Positions 13,425 through 26,658 of a DNA stretch of 64,000 nt are shown here, piece after piece. The first letter of the stretch is position 1. Each line of letters starts with the position of its first letter. Position numbers and translations under genes: made by a program. The notes beneath the pieces were generated by a model that made no database searches, had not been told where the DNA came from, and worked only from the letters and a program-made list of their open reading frames with translations. Source of the stretch: Malurus cyaneus samueli (Eukaryota; Chordata; Aves; Passeriformes; Maluridae); assembly GCA_009741485.1 (NCBI GenBank), contig CM019214.1:2860004-2924003 (forward strand), written 5' to 3'.

Positions 13425-14873
13425 TGGGAAAAATCAGGTTTAAACCCACGACATGGGTACCATGCTTCCATTTTCAACAAATGCACGAAATATTGGTACT
13501 CAATACTGGAGGCCCTTAAATAGCCTACATTTAATTTTGCAAGCAAACCTTATCCAAGTGTCTGAATAAATTTACAGAAAACAGTTCTTTTTATTGCTGT
13601 TTTTTTTCCCCCCTATGCTGTTGGACTCTGCATTTCTGGGGATTTTGCAGTGTTGCAGTAGCAGGAGAAGGGGCTGCTCTTCACCTGCTGCTTGGGTGAT
13701 GCTGCTCTGGCTCCTCATTACAGGGGAGGGAGAAGGTTAAGTGTCTTATGTCATCTTTAGTTTGGTGCACTGAAGCATTTCTAACTGACTGTCTGCTTTT
13801 TTTTAAATGAAAGAAATTCATCTTGTAACAGCTTTATATGCCCAGCTAATTAAAACCACTGTTACATTACTCTCCGTGTATCCTTTTTGTTAGGCAGAAA
13901 TTGTTTGCACTTTGACAGGTTCATTTCTTGTTGATATTAGTTTTGCAGGATGCTGCTGTCTCTGACTTGTATAACTCAGAAATAATAAGGCATTAGGGCA
14001 TTTAAAATACTGTCAAATACAAAGTTTTGTTAATCATTAACACAGAAAACATTTTCAGTCTTGTTTAGCTTCATGCAGTACAGTTTGTTCTGCCTGTGTG
14101 AATGCCTCTGCCTTATGTGGAGTTGAGTGACCTTTAGTTTGATACATCAAGCTTGGGAATGTGCTTTAAATAAAGAAATTGCTACCATGCCATCATCATT
14201 TTCTAGTAACCTTTTTAAAAGGAAAAATGTTCTTTTTTAGTGAAGAGGCAGGACTGTCTGTCCTGTTTTCAGCACTCAGTGGTGGCTGATGTCTTACAAA
14301 TTACTTGAGGTCTTGTATGTTTGTTCAGTGTATCCTCATTGCAGGGCTCTGATTTCTTCTCTGATTTCTTTCTTTCTTTTTCTTCTGAGGGTGGGGATTG
14401 AAGGCTGCTGTGCTGCCTCTCACTCCTGGTTTGGGATCTGGGGGTCTGAGGAGCTTCACCCACCTGGGAATCTGTTAAAGACTGAGCCACTTCCTAAAAA
14501 AAAACACACTCTTCCTCCTCTATTTTGGTGTTTTGAGGATTAACAACCTCTTTAACTTTTGTCCAGATGTCAAGCAGTCCCTTGGCAAAGTCATTGGTGG
14601 CCATGATGATGCAGATTCTGTAGCACACTGAAAAGTTACAAAGTCATTATTAGTAACTTGAAATTTCACAAATGAGATTTATGTTCAGTATATTGACTGA
14701 ACAAGTTGAATTATTTTGTAAGACAGGACTCTCAAAAATGAAGACCAACCACCCCCATCTGCCCAAAAGTAAGGGATGGGGGGAGGGTTATGTGGGCACC
14801 TTTCTTCATCCCTGAGTGAAGAGGATGTTGCAGCCTGAATGGCACCAGAATAAGGTGAAGTAGATAATTTCAT

Positions 14874-14991
14874 ATTTAACAATATTATAAATTAATATAT
14901 AATTAATAATTATGTATTACATATAATATGCTATAATTAATAATATATATATTATTGTAAATATTTAATTAATAATATTAATAATTTATTT
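14874..14991. repeat. AT-rich low-complexity block
   Basis: The block consists almost only of A and T with overlapping TTAATTAA/ATAATATT palindromes. It could unwind or extrude cruciforms, but AT-rich tracts are common in introns. Confidence 0.8.
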
Positions 14992-15703
14992 GGAGAAGGT
15001 CTGGTCACTCAATGGTAACTGCTCACACTTTGGCTGAGCAGTAGAAGCCATCACATTTTGCCATCTGGTTCATCATTATTTTGACTGAACTTAGGAGAGA
15101 AGAGACTGTCTGCAGTTCTAACCCAGTATGGGGGAAGAGACCTGGTGCCATAAACCAATGGGATGGAAGCCATCCTTAGGCTCTGTGAAATGTAGGTCCT
15201 GTCTAACCTAATTTGTCTATGTAGAAAGAGAAGCAATGCATGAACAGACAAAGATACTCCCAATTATTTGTTTTATGTAGATTATCTGATTAAATGATTT
15301 TGAGCAACAGGAAACCCTTTAGTATAAAATCCTGCCTGGCATAACTTACAGGTCTGCTTTGATCTTGTACAGCACAGATTACTGTTACATTGCTAAGCAA
15401 GACACTGGAGAACAAATTTGTGTTGATGGAAAACAAACAAATACGCCACCAAAACCTTCTTCAGAAGTTCCTGGAAGCTTTGTGAGAAATACCAGAGCTG
15501 TGTTAAAAATACTGTGGGCTGAATCTGCATCCTGTTTATTCCAAGGGCAGGTGGGGCTTCTGTAAACAGAAGTCACCAATTATGAGTCTGACCATAATAG
15601 GATTTTAAGGATTTTTGAATTTGCTCTTTAGAGAAGTGTACCAGCTCATTTGGTGAGTCTGTACAGTATGTTCATCTGTGAAAAGAAGCTCAAAATGTCA
15701 GCT

Positions 15704-17015
15704 GAGCTCCTCAAGAGTACTCATTATTAATAGTGTAGTAAATGCTGACGTTCTGGTAGGTTCTAGCTGTTATTTGCACCATAATTTGGGGATATTTTTT
15801 TAAAGGAATATTTTAATGGGTATTTATGGACTTTGTCAAAGAAAATTTGAAATTATGTTTGAGACTAAACTGTTTCTGGTTGGTATAAAAGAGATCATGA
15901 TATCAAAACTGGTGGGAAAAGCATCATGACATAGAAATTACAGAAACCAAAAGTAACTAATGCAACACGCCTCATATAAACCATACACCAATTTTCTTGT
16001 TTTATTTCCTAATGGTAAATCTTGAGCTCCTCAAGAGTACTCATTATTAATAGTGTAGTGAATGCTGACGTTCTGGTAGGTTCTAGCTGTTATTTGCACC
16101 AGTATTTGGGGATTTTTTTTTTTAAAGGAATATTTTAATGGGTATTTATGGACTTTCTCAAAGAAAATTTGAAGTGACGTTATCTTACAGTTTGAGACTA
16201 AACTGTTTCTGGGTTGGTATAAAAGAGATTATGATAACAAGACTGGTGGGAAAAGCATCATGACACAGAAATTACAGAGACCAAAGTAACTAATGCAACA
16301 CGCCTCTATATAACCATACACCAATTTCTTGTTTTATTTCCTAATGGTAAATCTTGAGCTCCTCAAGATACTCATTATTAATAGTGTAGTGAATGCTGAC
16401 GTTCTGGTAGTTCTATGCTGTTATTTGCACCAGTATTTGGGATTTTTTTTTTTTAAAGGATATTTAATGGGTATTTATGGACTTTCTCAAAGAAAATTTG
16501 AAGTGACGTTATCTTACGTTTGAGACTAAACTGTTTCTGGTTGGTATAAAAGAGATTATGATAACAAGACTGGTGGGAAAAGCATCATGACACAGAAATT
16601 ACAGAGACCCAAAAGTAACTAATGCAACATGCCTTGTATAAATGATACACCAATTTTCTTGTTTTATTTCCTAATGGTAAATCTTGAGCTCCTCAAGAGT
16701 ACTCATTATTAATAGTGTAGTGAATGCTGACGTTCTGGTAGGTTCTGGCTGTTATTTGCACCAGTATTTGGGAATGTTTTTTTAAAGGAATATTTTAATG
16801 GGTATTTATGGACTTTCTCAAAGAAAATTTGAAATTATGTTATTTTACAGTTTGAGACTAAACTGTTTCTCTGTTGGTATAAAAGAGATTATGATATCAA
16901 AACTGGTGGGAAAAGCATCATGACACAGAAATTACAGAGACCCAAAAGTAACTAATGCAACATGCCTTGTATAAATGATACACCAATTTTCTTGTTTTAT
17001 TTCCTAATGGTAAAT
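15704..17015 (+). repeat. Tandem array of four ~330-bp units
   Basis: The motif GAGCTCCTCAAGA restarts at 15704, 16024, 16356 and 16686, giving units of 320, 332, 330 and 330 bp. By eye the units are well over 90% identical, with the first the most diverged. Each unit ends with a CCTAATGGTAAAT motif. In unit 4 this grades directly into the short-unit array. No coding capacity is conserved, and the family is not recognised. Confidence 0.9.
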
Positions 17016-17374
17016 GCACATAAACAAACATACATAAACATTTGTCAGCATATTTTACCATTTTACCATTTTACCATGGTAAATGTACATAAACATATGT
17101 ACATAAACATTTGTCAACTTATTTTACCATTTTACCATTTTACCGTGGTAAATGTACATAAACAAATGTACATAAGCATTTGTCAGCCTATTTTACCATT
17201 TTACCATGGTAAATGTACATAAACAAACAAACATTTGTCAGCATATTTTACCATGGTAAATGTACATAAACATATGTACATAAACATTTGTCAACTTATT
17301 TTACCATTTTACCATGGTAAATGTACATAAAAAATGTACATAAACATTTGTCAGCATATTTTACCATTTTGCCG
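17009..17374 (+). repeat. Minisatellite of six 47-69-bp units with palindromic junctions
   Basis: Units start at 17009, 17078, 17147, 17208, 17255 and 17316, each with GGTAAATG(T/C)ACATAAA. Most end with one to three TTTTACCAT repeats. Four junctions read TTACCATGGTAA, a perfect palindrome, and the unit-3 junction is TTACCGTGGTAA. Internal TGTACA palindromes also recur. Length differences come from the number of TTTTACCAT steps and from small deletions. An open frame crosses the array only because of its periodicity. Confidence 0.9.
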
Positions 17375-17504
17375 TTAGGAAATAAAACAAGAAAATTGGT
17401 GTATCGTTTATACAAGACATGTTGCATTAGTTACTTTTGGGTTTCTGTAATTTCTGTGTCATGATGCTTTTCCTACCAGTCTTGATACCATAATCTCTTT
17501 TATA
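17375..17504 (-). repeat. Inverted copy of the 330-bp unit tail
   Basis: This 130-bp segment is the reverse complement of 16878-17007, the last part of unit 4, at roughly 95% identity by eye. With the short-unit array as the loop it forms a fold-back structure with a 0.37-kb spacer. Confidence 0.88.
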
Positions 17505-20500
17505 AATCAGCTCTGTGATGCTCTGATTCTGAGCAAAGCAAGAGTTGAGTTTATTCATCATTTCACTGTGCAGTGAGAAGCTCTGTAACAATTGACAGTT
17601 CTGTTAGGTTTTGAACATTCATTAGCTCTTCAGATTAGCTATTAAAGGACATGAAACGTTTAATCACCATGTCTTCTCTTGTTAGCAGTAGTCACTAATG
17701 GAATGTTTTAAAAAAAATGTAATTAAGTGAAAAAAATTGTACTTCAGCAATTTTACTTGGGATGCAGAAATTTCAGTCATTGAGATTACTGCCCCGAGGA
17801 AAAAACATTTTCTTCTTTCTTAAATAATGTTTTTAAACTCTTGAAATAGTAGCATAATAATTCTACATGTCATGTAGAGGCCTGGAAGATCCCCTTTTAC
17901 TGTCTCTATATCTTTGGGCATTTCTGGTGTGTGGTGCAAAGGTGGAACTTTTACTCTCAGTTGAAACTGCTGATTTCTCATCTTCCAAAGGTCTGATATT
18001 TAATGAAATACAAGCATGATGCAGCAGTTTTCTGCAGTGGTGACACATCCATGGAATTGCTTTTCACTTCCCTAGTACTAGTTAGCTCTTAAAAAAGCTA
18101 TTTGAAATAGATTTCTGACTAAGTTTAAAAAGCAGCTCTCTTAATTATAGATTAAAGGAAAATTTATAAGCCTCAGAAATCCTCAAAATACCGAAGCACA
18201 GTCCTTTATAATGTTTTCAGCTTGATATTCAAAAGATTCCAGTGAAATAAAACAGCTTATTTTTCAGGGGTCCATAATTATAGGACCTGTTTCTTAAATT
18301 TAGATCCGTTCCTTTTGCACAAACCCAGCGTTTAATCAAAATAATTTTCATGTAACTACTTGTGTTCTAGAAATACAGAATATGTGAAAAAGAAAAACAA
18401 GTATCCACTTTTAATGGAATGGTGAGCTCTGAGAAGAGGGTGGGTGGGGGACAGTCCACACAAAATAAGACACAAAGACACACATATACACACAAAAAGT
18501 AACCCCTTTATTCTAAAACAAACCTCTTTTATCCACTTTAGCAACCAGTGCATACATTTGTGTCACACATACATTGGTCAGTGAGGCTGTCACTTTCTAC
18601 TCAACAGCATAAGATTAATAGGTTTACAAAAACTACAGTATTAGTAATATTTATAATTGTAAATCACCTACATTATCAATTCTACATTCCAATCTCTTTT
18701 TCTCCAAACAACCAAAGATGTAACGTTTTTCTCCCATAGAAGCTGTTAACACTCCCTTACAGTGAGGTTTGGGTGAAGTTATGGTGTGGTCACACCAAAG
18801 TTTTCCCCTGGATGGAATTGATACAGTGAAGGGCTCAAGGCATGGACAGGGGGGGAAGAGCAGTGGATTTGTAGAGGGAATTTGGGGATGAGAGAGACAT
18901 GACTCTTGTGGCTGTTCCTGTTTGCACTGATGAGTTGGGACTGCACTGAGATATTCTTTTTTTCTCTTTGCCTCAGCCACCCGTGGAGAAATACAGTGAG
19001 TGGACTGCAGGTGATGAGTGCTGCAGTCAAAGGTCTTGGGAAGAACTGGGATGCAGGAAAAATAGACATTTTTTCCTATCAATGCTGAATGGTAAAGTTT
19101 ACTGTGCAAACCTGACCATGGAAAATAACCCCTTATTATGTTTTTCTTTCATTCTAATGGGGTATTTTTTTCTGTTGGCATTTAGAGGATGCTGAGTCAT
19201 GAGGACAGGGTTTGCAGAAGAAAATAATTCCCTTCTCTCTGGAGCTCAGCTTCCTTCATACAGTGATAGGAAAACAAGCTCTTTGCAGGTCTGGCTGAAG
19301 GGAAACCTTGGTGATAAGAAGTGGGGATGGTGATATTGGAGACTAAGATTCAAACAAAAAAGGTCAGCTATTACTAGAATTAAATATATATTTGTGGGTT
19401 TGACAATGCAGAAAATATTTCTTTGCAAAAGGGAAGAAGGATTGTATATACTGCACAGCTTGTAGAATCCTGAAAATACATTTACCCTTGGCAGAGCATC
19501 TGAAGGTGTCAGAAACCTTTTACAAGGAGACATCTGGGACCCTGAATCTTGAGATTTAAGTTCAGCTCTGGGCTGGAGAGCTTTTCCCTGTAGACAGTAT
19601 GCTGGGATTTGAGATTCTATGAAGAGATTAAATCCTTGAGATTTGATTATCAGCTGCTAATCTTCAAAACACTTGCTGCTTTTCTTTTCTAATACATTCT
19701 GTATGTATTCTATTCTAATACATTCTATTTTTCCATTCTATAATGTAGAAGATTCTTGAAGACCAAATTAATAAAAAGTTAGAATTGAGTTATTTTGCCA
19801 GTTTTAAAGCTAAATTGGAGGGGAAAAGTCTATAGACCTTATGGTTGTATAAAACGATCAGAACTAATTTTGGGATATATTCTGTAAACTAACACTGTCT
19901 AGTAATGTTTAATTACTGGTGTAATTACCTGTCTAGTAGTATTTAATGGGAAAGCTTTAAAAAATATTTTCAAATGCTGATGCTTTTGAGGTTTTCACAG
20001 TATTCTAAGGTAATGACATTTTCTGAGACTGTAAAGGACATACTTAGTTTGATATATATATATTCCTGCAATAACATCAATTGAATTATTTGGACATGAG
20101 TAGCTCCACAACTTTCTGTTAGAACTAAAGCTTCATCACCTAGGAAGAAGTGCAAGCTCATGCTTACATAAAACATTAGTGTGATCTGCTTTAGTTTTGG
20201 TAAAAGTAGTCACAGTCTTGAAATTAAAATCATGGATGGTCCCAGAAATGAGGCTCATATTTGAGAACTACAGTGCAGCTGTGGTACATGTACCTTGAAA
20301 AGCTTACTCTGGGGATTTTCTGCTTTTGACTTTCATATTTCTGCTGCTTTAGTACTGCATTTGTGCTAGCATCTAACATTCAATTTGCACGTAGTTGTTC
20401 CTTAGTTACTTTATTGACAGTAGTATGTTTCTGGGTTGCCAGTAACTGTGAAAATAATGTAATAATGAATAGTTCTGTAAAACTACTTGTGTACTGGCAG

Positions 20501-22883
20501 AGGACCTCTGTTTTATCTGGGATGAAAGGTTTACTTTCTGGGAAGCTAAAAAAAGCATTTGTTGTTTTTTATGCCTGTACCCTCATAAATTTTTTCTAGT
20601 TCTTCTCATCCAAGGCATTTTAAAAACATTGCTTTCTCATTGCTTTTGTTTAATTGCTTTTAATTGTTCTAAAATGTTTAGGCATTCACAGACTGTCTTT
20701 TTTCCTTAAGATGGGAATAGACTTTGGGAGGATTTAGAAAGTACAGTTGCTATCAGCTGTCTTAGATATACATTTAAGCTGGCTAATATACTTGGTAGAA
20801 TTCTTTCAAAACTCAAAAAAATTTTAGGATCTGATGATTTAAGTTCGGCTGTGAAAACCTCTAATGCTCTGTGTCCAAATTAGCCTTCCTCGTCCTGTGT
20901 GCAGAAAGGAGAGACATTTTGGGATGGAATTCAATAGCATCAGGCCAAACATTGAAAGGCTGTTTGCACAGCTGTGCCTAAGCAGTGACCAAACTGTTCA
21001 ACAACCTAATGGGGAGAAATGAGCAGAAATTCGTGTTGGCCACAGGACTGAGTTTCCTGGACAGTGCTCAGGATGTTATGAAGTCATTGCACATGCTGGG
21101 TCAAGGCTTTGGCCCATATTTTCCCCTTCATGCTTTGCTTTTTTGTAATAATATAATTGGCTTAAAGCATCTGACCACAATTCTGTGCTGACAAATGATG
21201 CACTGCAGCGTCCTTACCTTTAACTTCAATTAGGGAACCTTTCCCTGTCTGATTCACTGCTGAGAGAGGAGACAGTGCCTGTAGATCTGTCTTACTTCCT
21301 TGCAAATTGTAGATTATGAAACTGGACTACTGAGCAATAATTTAATCAGTGGCATCAGAGGAGCATTAAGCTCCATTAAATGTTGGGTCACCATCAATGT
21401 CAGACGAGTATTAAATTATGGCTTGCAACTTAGTAATACCCATCCAAAAACACAGTGCTTAGGTTCTTGGCAAGCATGTAACAGTTTATTATGGAACAGA
21501 TGCTTCAGAGCTTAACAAATGACTGAAGTGTCAAGTTGTGTCAGAGGAGATGGTCCCAGCAGTAATGTGGTGCTCAGACTGTGAGACATGAATCTCTCCC
21601 TACCTGAACCATGTGGGTTAAAATGATTTCATTAAAAGGATCTCCTGTTGAATGCTTGGAGGTCAGAGATATAATTCTGTCTGCACATGGTGGAGGTACA
21701 GTTCTCCTGACAAGGAGGGAGGATCCCTACAGGCTGCTCACAGTTTGAATTTTTAGTGGAAAAAACCACAGTTTTCTTCCTGGTTCTAGCGCATCACAAC
21801 ATTGCCAGCTTGGAATTTGGAACATGTTTTGATACTTCTATTGCTAGTCACCGATTTTCCAGGTGACATCAGTGAGGTGAAACTAGTAAAACCCTCTAGG
21901 TGGCTTTGCTAATTAAACATTTGAGGCTTTTGTCACTCTGCTCTCCAGCTCCTGCCACTTAGGAAAGCTGTGTGTGTGCAGGAGATTCTGACCTTGGAGC
22001 TGTGCAGGGAGAGAGAAAGATAAAAAATGAATGCTCGGATAAAATGTTTTCCCCATTTCTATTTAGGTGCAAAGATTACATGGAGGATGTAAAGAAGAGA
22101 GGGAGTGGGTTGGGCTGGGAGAGTAACAGATGTGTTGAGGAGAATTTTTGCTGGGAAAGGAGCAAATTGATATAGGTAGAACTTATCTGGTCTTTATGCA
22201 TCGTCCAGCTTGGTGGTAAGATGGGTTCTCCAAATAGGAATCCTAACAGGATCTCTGCACCCATCTACAGAAGATGGAGCTTAGGGTTTTGCAAAAATCT
22301 TAAGATTTTCTTATCTGGTGATAACCAAAAATTGGCCCCATAGTCTTAAGGGCACAATGTTGTAGCAGGATATTTAAAGCAGTGTTACAGTTTTTTACTT
22401 AAAAAGGATTGCAGCACGGGTGCTCAGATGTTGCCAGCTAATTTATTATTGCTGTACAGAAACCGTAGTACCTGTTTTGTGGCAATGGGTTGCAGATAAA
22501 AATGCTGCATTTTCAGCTGAAAACAGGACAACTGACTAGAAGGCAGTGATTTTCAGGGATTATTTGGCCACAGGAAAGGGTGCCTGAGGTGATGGAACAG
22601 TGCATTGTGAAAATGCTCCAGTCAATAGTCTTCAGTCTACTTCTGCCCTTAATTTTTACCCTAAAATTTGGGGTTCATTTGCTTGTTAAAAAGCACTGTC
22701 CCAAAAATCTGCGTGTTCTATATTTTTCTTTCCAAAACTATAACAATAACTTGTTGAACTTTTGATAGTAAGCTACTAATAGAAAGCTTCAGATATTTTT
22801 TCAATTTTCTGCTGGTCTATCTATTACAGTTGTGAAACCTCAGCTATTATGCAGAGAACCAGCTCTGAAGGGAACTTCATCAG

Positions 22884-23060
22884 AGCAGAACCTGTCATGG
22901 GGAGAATTGCACCTTATATTTGCATTTAGAATTGTCATTTCCTCTCTATCAGAGCTCAACTTCATGCATGCTTTATTATAAAAGCCCTGCTATTTCTGAA
23001 ATAGTTTGGGTTAGGGAAGACAATCTAAAAGAAATAAGTTTTAAGGTATTACTCTTTCTT
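22884..23060 (+). repeat. 180-bp inverted duplication, left arm
   Basis: This arm is the reverse complement of 25888-26068 at about 95% identity by eye, with a small indel near TTATATTTGC. The spacer is about 2.8 kb of ordinary AT-rich sequence. No target-site duplication is visible outside the arms. It could be the terminal repeats of a long element, two opposite copies of an interspersed repeat, or an inverted duplication. Confidence 0.88.
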
Positions 23061-23787
23061 GGATATCTAGATGTCCTCTGTTTTTCAAAAAAACCCAACT
23101 CTATAAGGCTCACTCAGGAAAGTAAGGGAAAGTAATTTCTTTCAGTCTTTAGCAACAAGGAGTAAGGCCTATAAAGTCAGCCAGAGCTAAAATCAAAATA
23201 GCAATTATTAATTCATTCAGTTTTACAAGCACTTGAAATTTTATCTATCCAACCTTTGTTTCAGGTACATTTTAAAGGATGAATATGGAATAAGGAATGC
23301 CTCATACAGTAAAAAAAATAATACATAAAGCAAGTAGTGTTAAACTTAGCAGAGTGAAAATTCAGGGGATTTTTTTTACCTTCTTTTTGTTTTGTTTTTT
23401 TCTTTCTTTGATTTTTTATTTTCCTGGCTTCTGATTAGGTATGGATGAGTTTCTAATGAAATATGTAGGATTTTTATACTGATCTCTTAGCACTTTTCAA
23501 TATAAATAATCCTTAAACAGGTTTAATGGAGCAAGATCAGGATGTACACAACAATTGCTTATATCCAGCTAGTACAGGAATGCTAAACAGCACTTAGCAT
23601 AAACCTCCTGCTGATGTCTTGTGGAAATGGGCAGGAATATCTGTAATTGGTGCACTTTATCCCATGCTGACTGATCAAAGTCTTTAGTTCTACCAGCCAG
23701 GCTATTGCAGAATAAAGGATGAAGATCACAGAACGTAAACCCAACCTCAGAATTGTGCCACTGTAAATTTCACATGGGTACTTTCTT

Positions 23788-23898
23788 TTATTTTATATTT
23801 TTAAGTATTTTTAAATATATTTTTATATATTATATATATAATATTGTATATTTTATATGTTTATATATTTTTATATATTTATATTTTATTTCTTTTAG
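23788..23898. repeat. TATATT-rich low-complexity block
   Basis: This AT-only tract has many TATATA and TTTATATATT repeats. Nothing else is seen in it. Confidence 0.75.
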
Positions 23899-25887
23899 TG
23901 TATAATTGTTAATATTAATGAAGTATCTAATCTTGTAATTTGGGAAGAACTTTAGAGATGGGTTTCATACCATTAATTTAGTGCTATGCAGCTAATAGTT
24001 AAAAATAAGTTGTTATTATTTTTGTGCGTGCAGACATTGCTTTCCATGTGAATGTTTCCTGGGGATATAACATTGACAAGACTTGAAAGAGACTGATATG
24101 TCGCTGTAGATTAATTCAGTCTTTGAAGGGTCTAATTCCTAGTTACTGCTTTTTGCTCATATGGATAAATTGTACAAGTGATTATGCAAAATGAGAGACT
24201 AACTAAAACGTAGTTTAGCTTGTCATTTCAACAGAATTTAAAAAAAAATATGTATTTACAACTTAGGCAAAACTGACAACATTATTTTGAAAAATATATT
24301 GCCAAAGAAAATAAAAATCGAACATACATATATTGCAATGATCCAGTTGTGTGGTTTTCACTCCCACTTTACAAGCTTGCAGTCAATATTGTAGATTTTA
24401 CATTATGGAATATGTTCTTCACTTTTAATGAGTGAGAGGAAGAGTGGGGAAGAGCAGGCATGTGAAGTTATCATTGCATTTCTCTTATGTAAAGCTCTCT
24501 ACTTTGATATACTTTGAAGCAGATTGTGTTAGCCAAGATGCTTAAAACCAAAATGTTTTTACTTCTTAACGTAGTCTGGATCTGTGCACATTGGAATGTA
24601 ATAAAGCTGTTCTTCCAGGACTGTTTGTAAAGTAATTTGAACGTATTCTGTCCAGTTGTGGTTGACGTCATTAGAGTTCTCTCTTAATTCTGAAATCCTT
24701 CCTGAGAGGAGGCAGATAGAGCAAATGAGCACTGAATGATTTTGCTGGTCATAGAAGGAAAATCAAATATTTGGGGGAGGAAGAGTAGTTTGGAGCAGGG
24801 ATGAAGTCATTTTTGAGCACTCCCAACCATGCCTAGCATCTCATCCCCTGTTGCTCCAGAGAGGGGTTCAATGTCAGTGTGGTAAAACTTCACAATTGCT
24901 CCTGATGGAAAATGAATTGCCTTGCTTTTAACCACGCTGCTGGGCTGTATCAAGATCTCTGTGAGGGCATCACCAAACAAATCCTGAAGCCTTATTTGAA
25001 CCATTAGCAGATTTCTCCAGTGGGTGGGAGACAGTGTAAAGTACAGAGGTAAAGGAAAGCTTTAACAACTGTTGTATTATTTATTCAGGGACATAGTGTT
25101 CCAGCTTGTGCCAAAAGGATGCCTTCTGGCTTAATAAATCCTTGGCAGCCATGCTGGTTTTCACGGTGAAGAACTCTAATAAAGACTGTGGGGGGGTTAC
25201 TGGACTATTTTGCATAATAGCATATATTAGCCCATGTGAGGGAGGAAGAAGACATGAGCCCTTGGTGTTTAATGTGGCTGCTCCAGAGCACGCGGTAAAA
25301 ATGCAAACATGGGAAGGCATTGGAAAGAACAACCAGTACCTGTTTATTTACTTGGCTAATGTCAGGGCTATGCTCGGCTTACATAAACATCTTCTGACTG
25401 TCTGACATATTATAGTTGTTTTTTCCCTTTATTATATGATTCATTTCTATTTTTCAGAGGTGTGGGATGGTTACTGAGGCATCGTATGTGAAGTGATGAA
25501 TATTAGAAGTATAGCTTTCCCTTTCTTCTTCACCACACTCCTACACATATCCAAGTATTTGACCAGTGGTTCTAAGTTACAGATGTTTCTTTGTCATGCA
25601 CAGCTTTTTCTGCCCACAACTGTAAAACCTTCCCAAGTCTCACACTGTGCTGAGTTCTGCGAGCTCATTCTAAAGAGCTTCGAGCCTGGGAATTGCATGG
25701 GCGTTGTGAGAAGGAAAAATGAATGGGAGGGAGTTCACTCAAAGTTTGAAGAAAGTTTCCCTCCTGTCCTGCCTGCCCTATTTCACCACCATTTCCAAAT
25801 CCCAGCCATATCTCTATCAGCTGTATTCTGATTTTGCACTGCATCACACACTTCCTAGTGCTTGTGTTTTATTTGATTCCCCCTGTT

Positions 25888-26068
25888 AAGAAAGAGTAAT
25901 ACCTTAAAAATTAATTCTTTTAGATTGTCTTCCCTAACCCAAACTATTTCAGAAATAACAGGGCTTTTCTAATAAAGCATGCATGAAGTTAAGCTCTGAT
26001 AGAGAGGAAATGACAATTCTAAATGCACATTTAGATAAGGTGCAATTCTCCTCATGACAGGTTCTGCT
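25888..26068 (-). repeat. 180-bp inverted duplication, right arm
   Basis: This is the partner of 22884-23060 in opposite orientation. The two arms translate to the same short spurious peptide on opposite strands, which is how the pair was first noticed. Confidence 0.88.
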
Positions 26069-26550
26069 TGCACATTTGATGGCTTTGCACTTTCTGTGGT
26101 TGTGTGGTGTGAAGCACAGCTGCAAATAATCATGGGAGACAGTGAAAAGCTATGGAAAATTAAGACTTTCATATCTTAAGTCCTGAGGGAGTGTTTCAGA
26201 CTTAGCTGTTGCAGAAGCCAATACCACACCTATTTGGACAAAGCCTCCCATCCTTAGGGAATATGGTGGTTGCATTTCAATGCTTACAGAAATATTGGGG
26301 AATTTGATGGTTTGTCATTGTTACATTTTTTAACAGAATTGTTTGGGGGCAGGTGCTGCACAATAGCCCAGTTGTGCTCAGAGATTTGCAGCTGTAGCCC
26401 AGGGCTGGGACAGATGGAGGGTTGGTTTGCTTTGATCCTTTCCAGCTCTGGCAGTGCTGTGTTGGGGATGTGCTTGAGCCTGGTGGTGCTCACTTCATCC
26501 TATTTTAATGTCATTAGTGCTCAGAGCTTGCTAGAGAGATGTGTTGGAGA

Positions 26551-26658
26551 ATAATAATGAATATATAATAATAATATAAAAAATAAATAAATAATAATAA
26601 ACAATAATAATAAATAATATGATATAATATAACATAACAATAATAAAATAATAATAAA
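26551..26658. repeat. (AAT)n-like microsatellite
   Basis: An imperfect array of AATAAT/ATAAT units about 108 bp long, without any CG-containing interruption except near its end. Confidence 0.8.

Noticed and set aside
17009..17374. CRISPR-like array of repeats and spacers
   Set aside because: The whole unit repeats with no unique spacers, there are no cas genes, and the host is a vertebrate. It is a minisatellite.
18651..19109. 152-codon minus-strand frame
   Set aside because: No family, no splice or promoter context and no recognisable motif. A chance frame of this length is plausible in 64 kb.
24807..25004. 65-codon minus-strand frame with protein-like composition
   Set aside because: I could not match it to any gene or transposon protein, and it is too short to support on composition alone.
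22884..26068. Interpretation of the inverted arms as a DNA transposon with terminal inverted repeats
   Set aside because: No target-site duplication at the outer edges and no transposase-like frame between the arms. Kept only as an inverted duplication.
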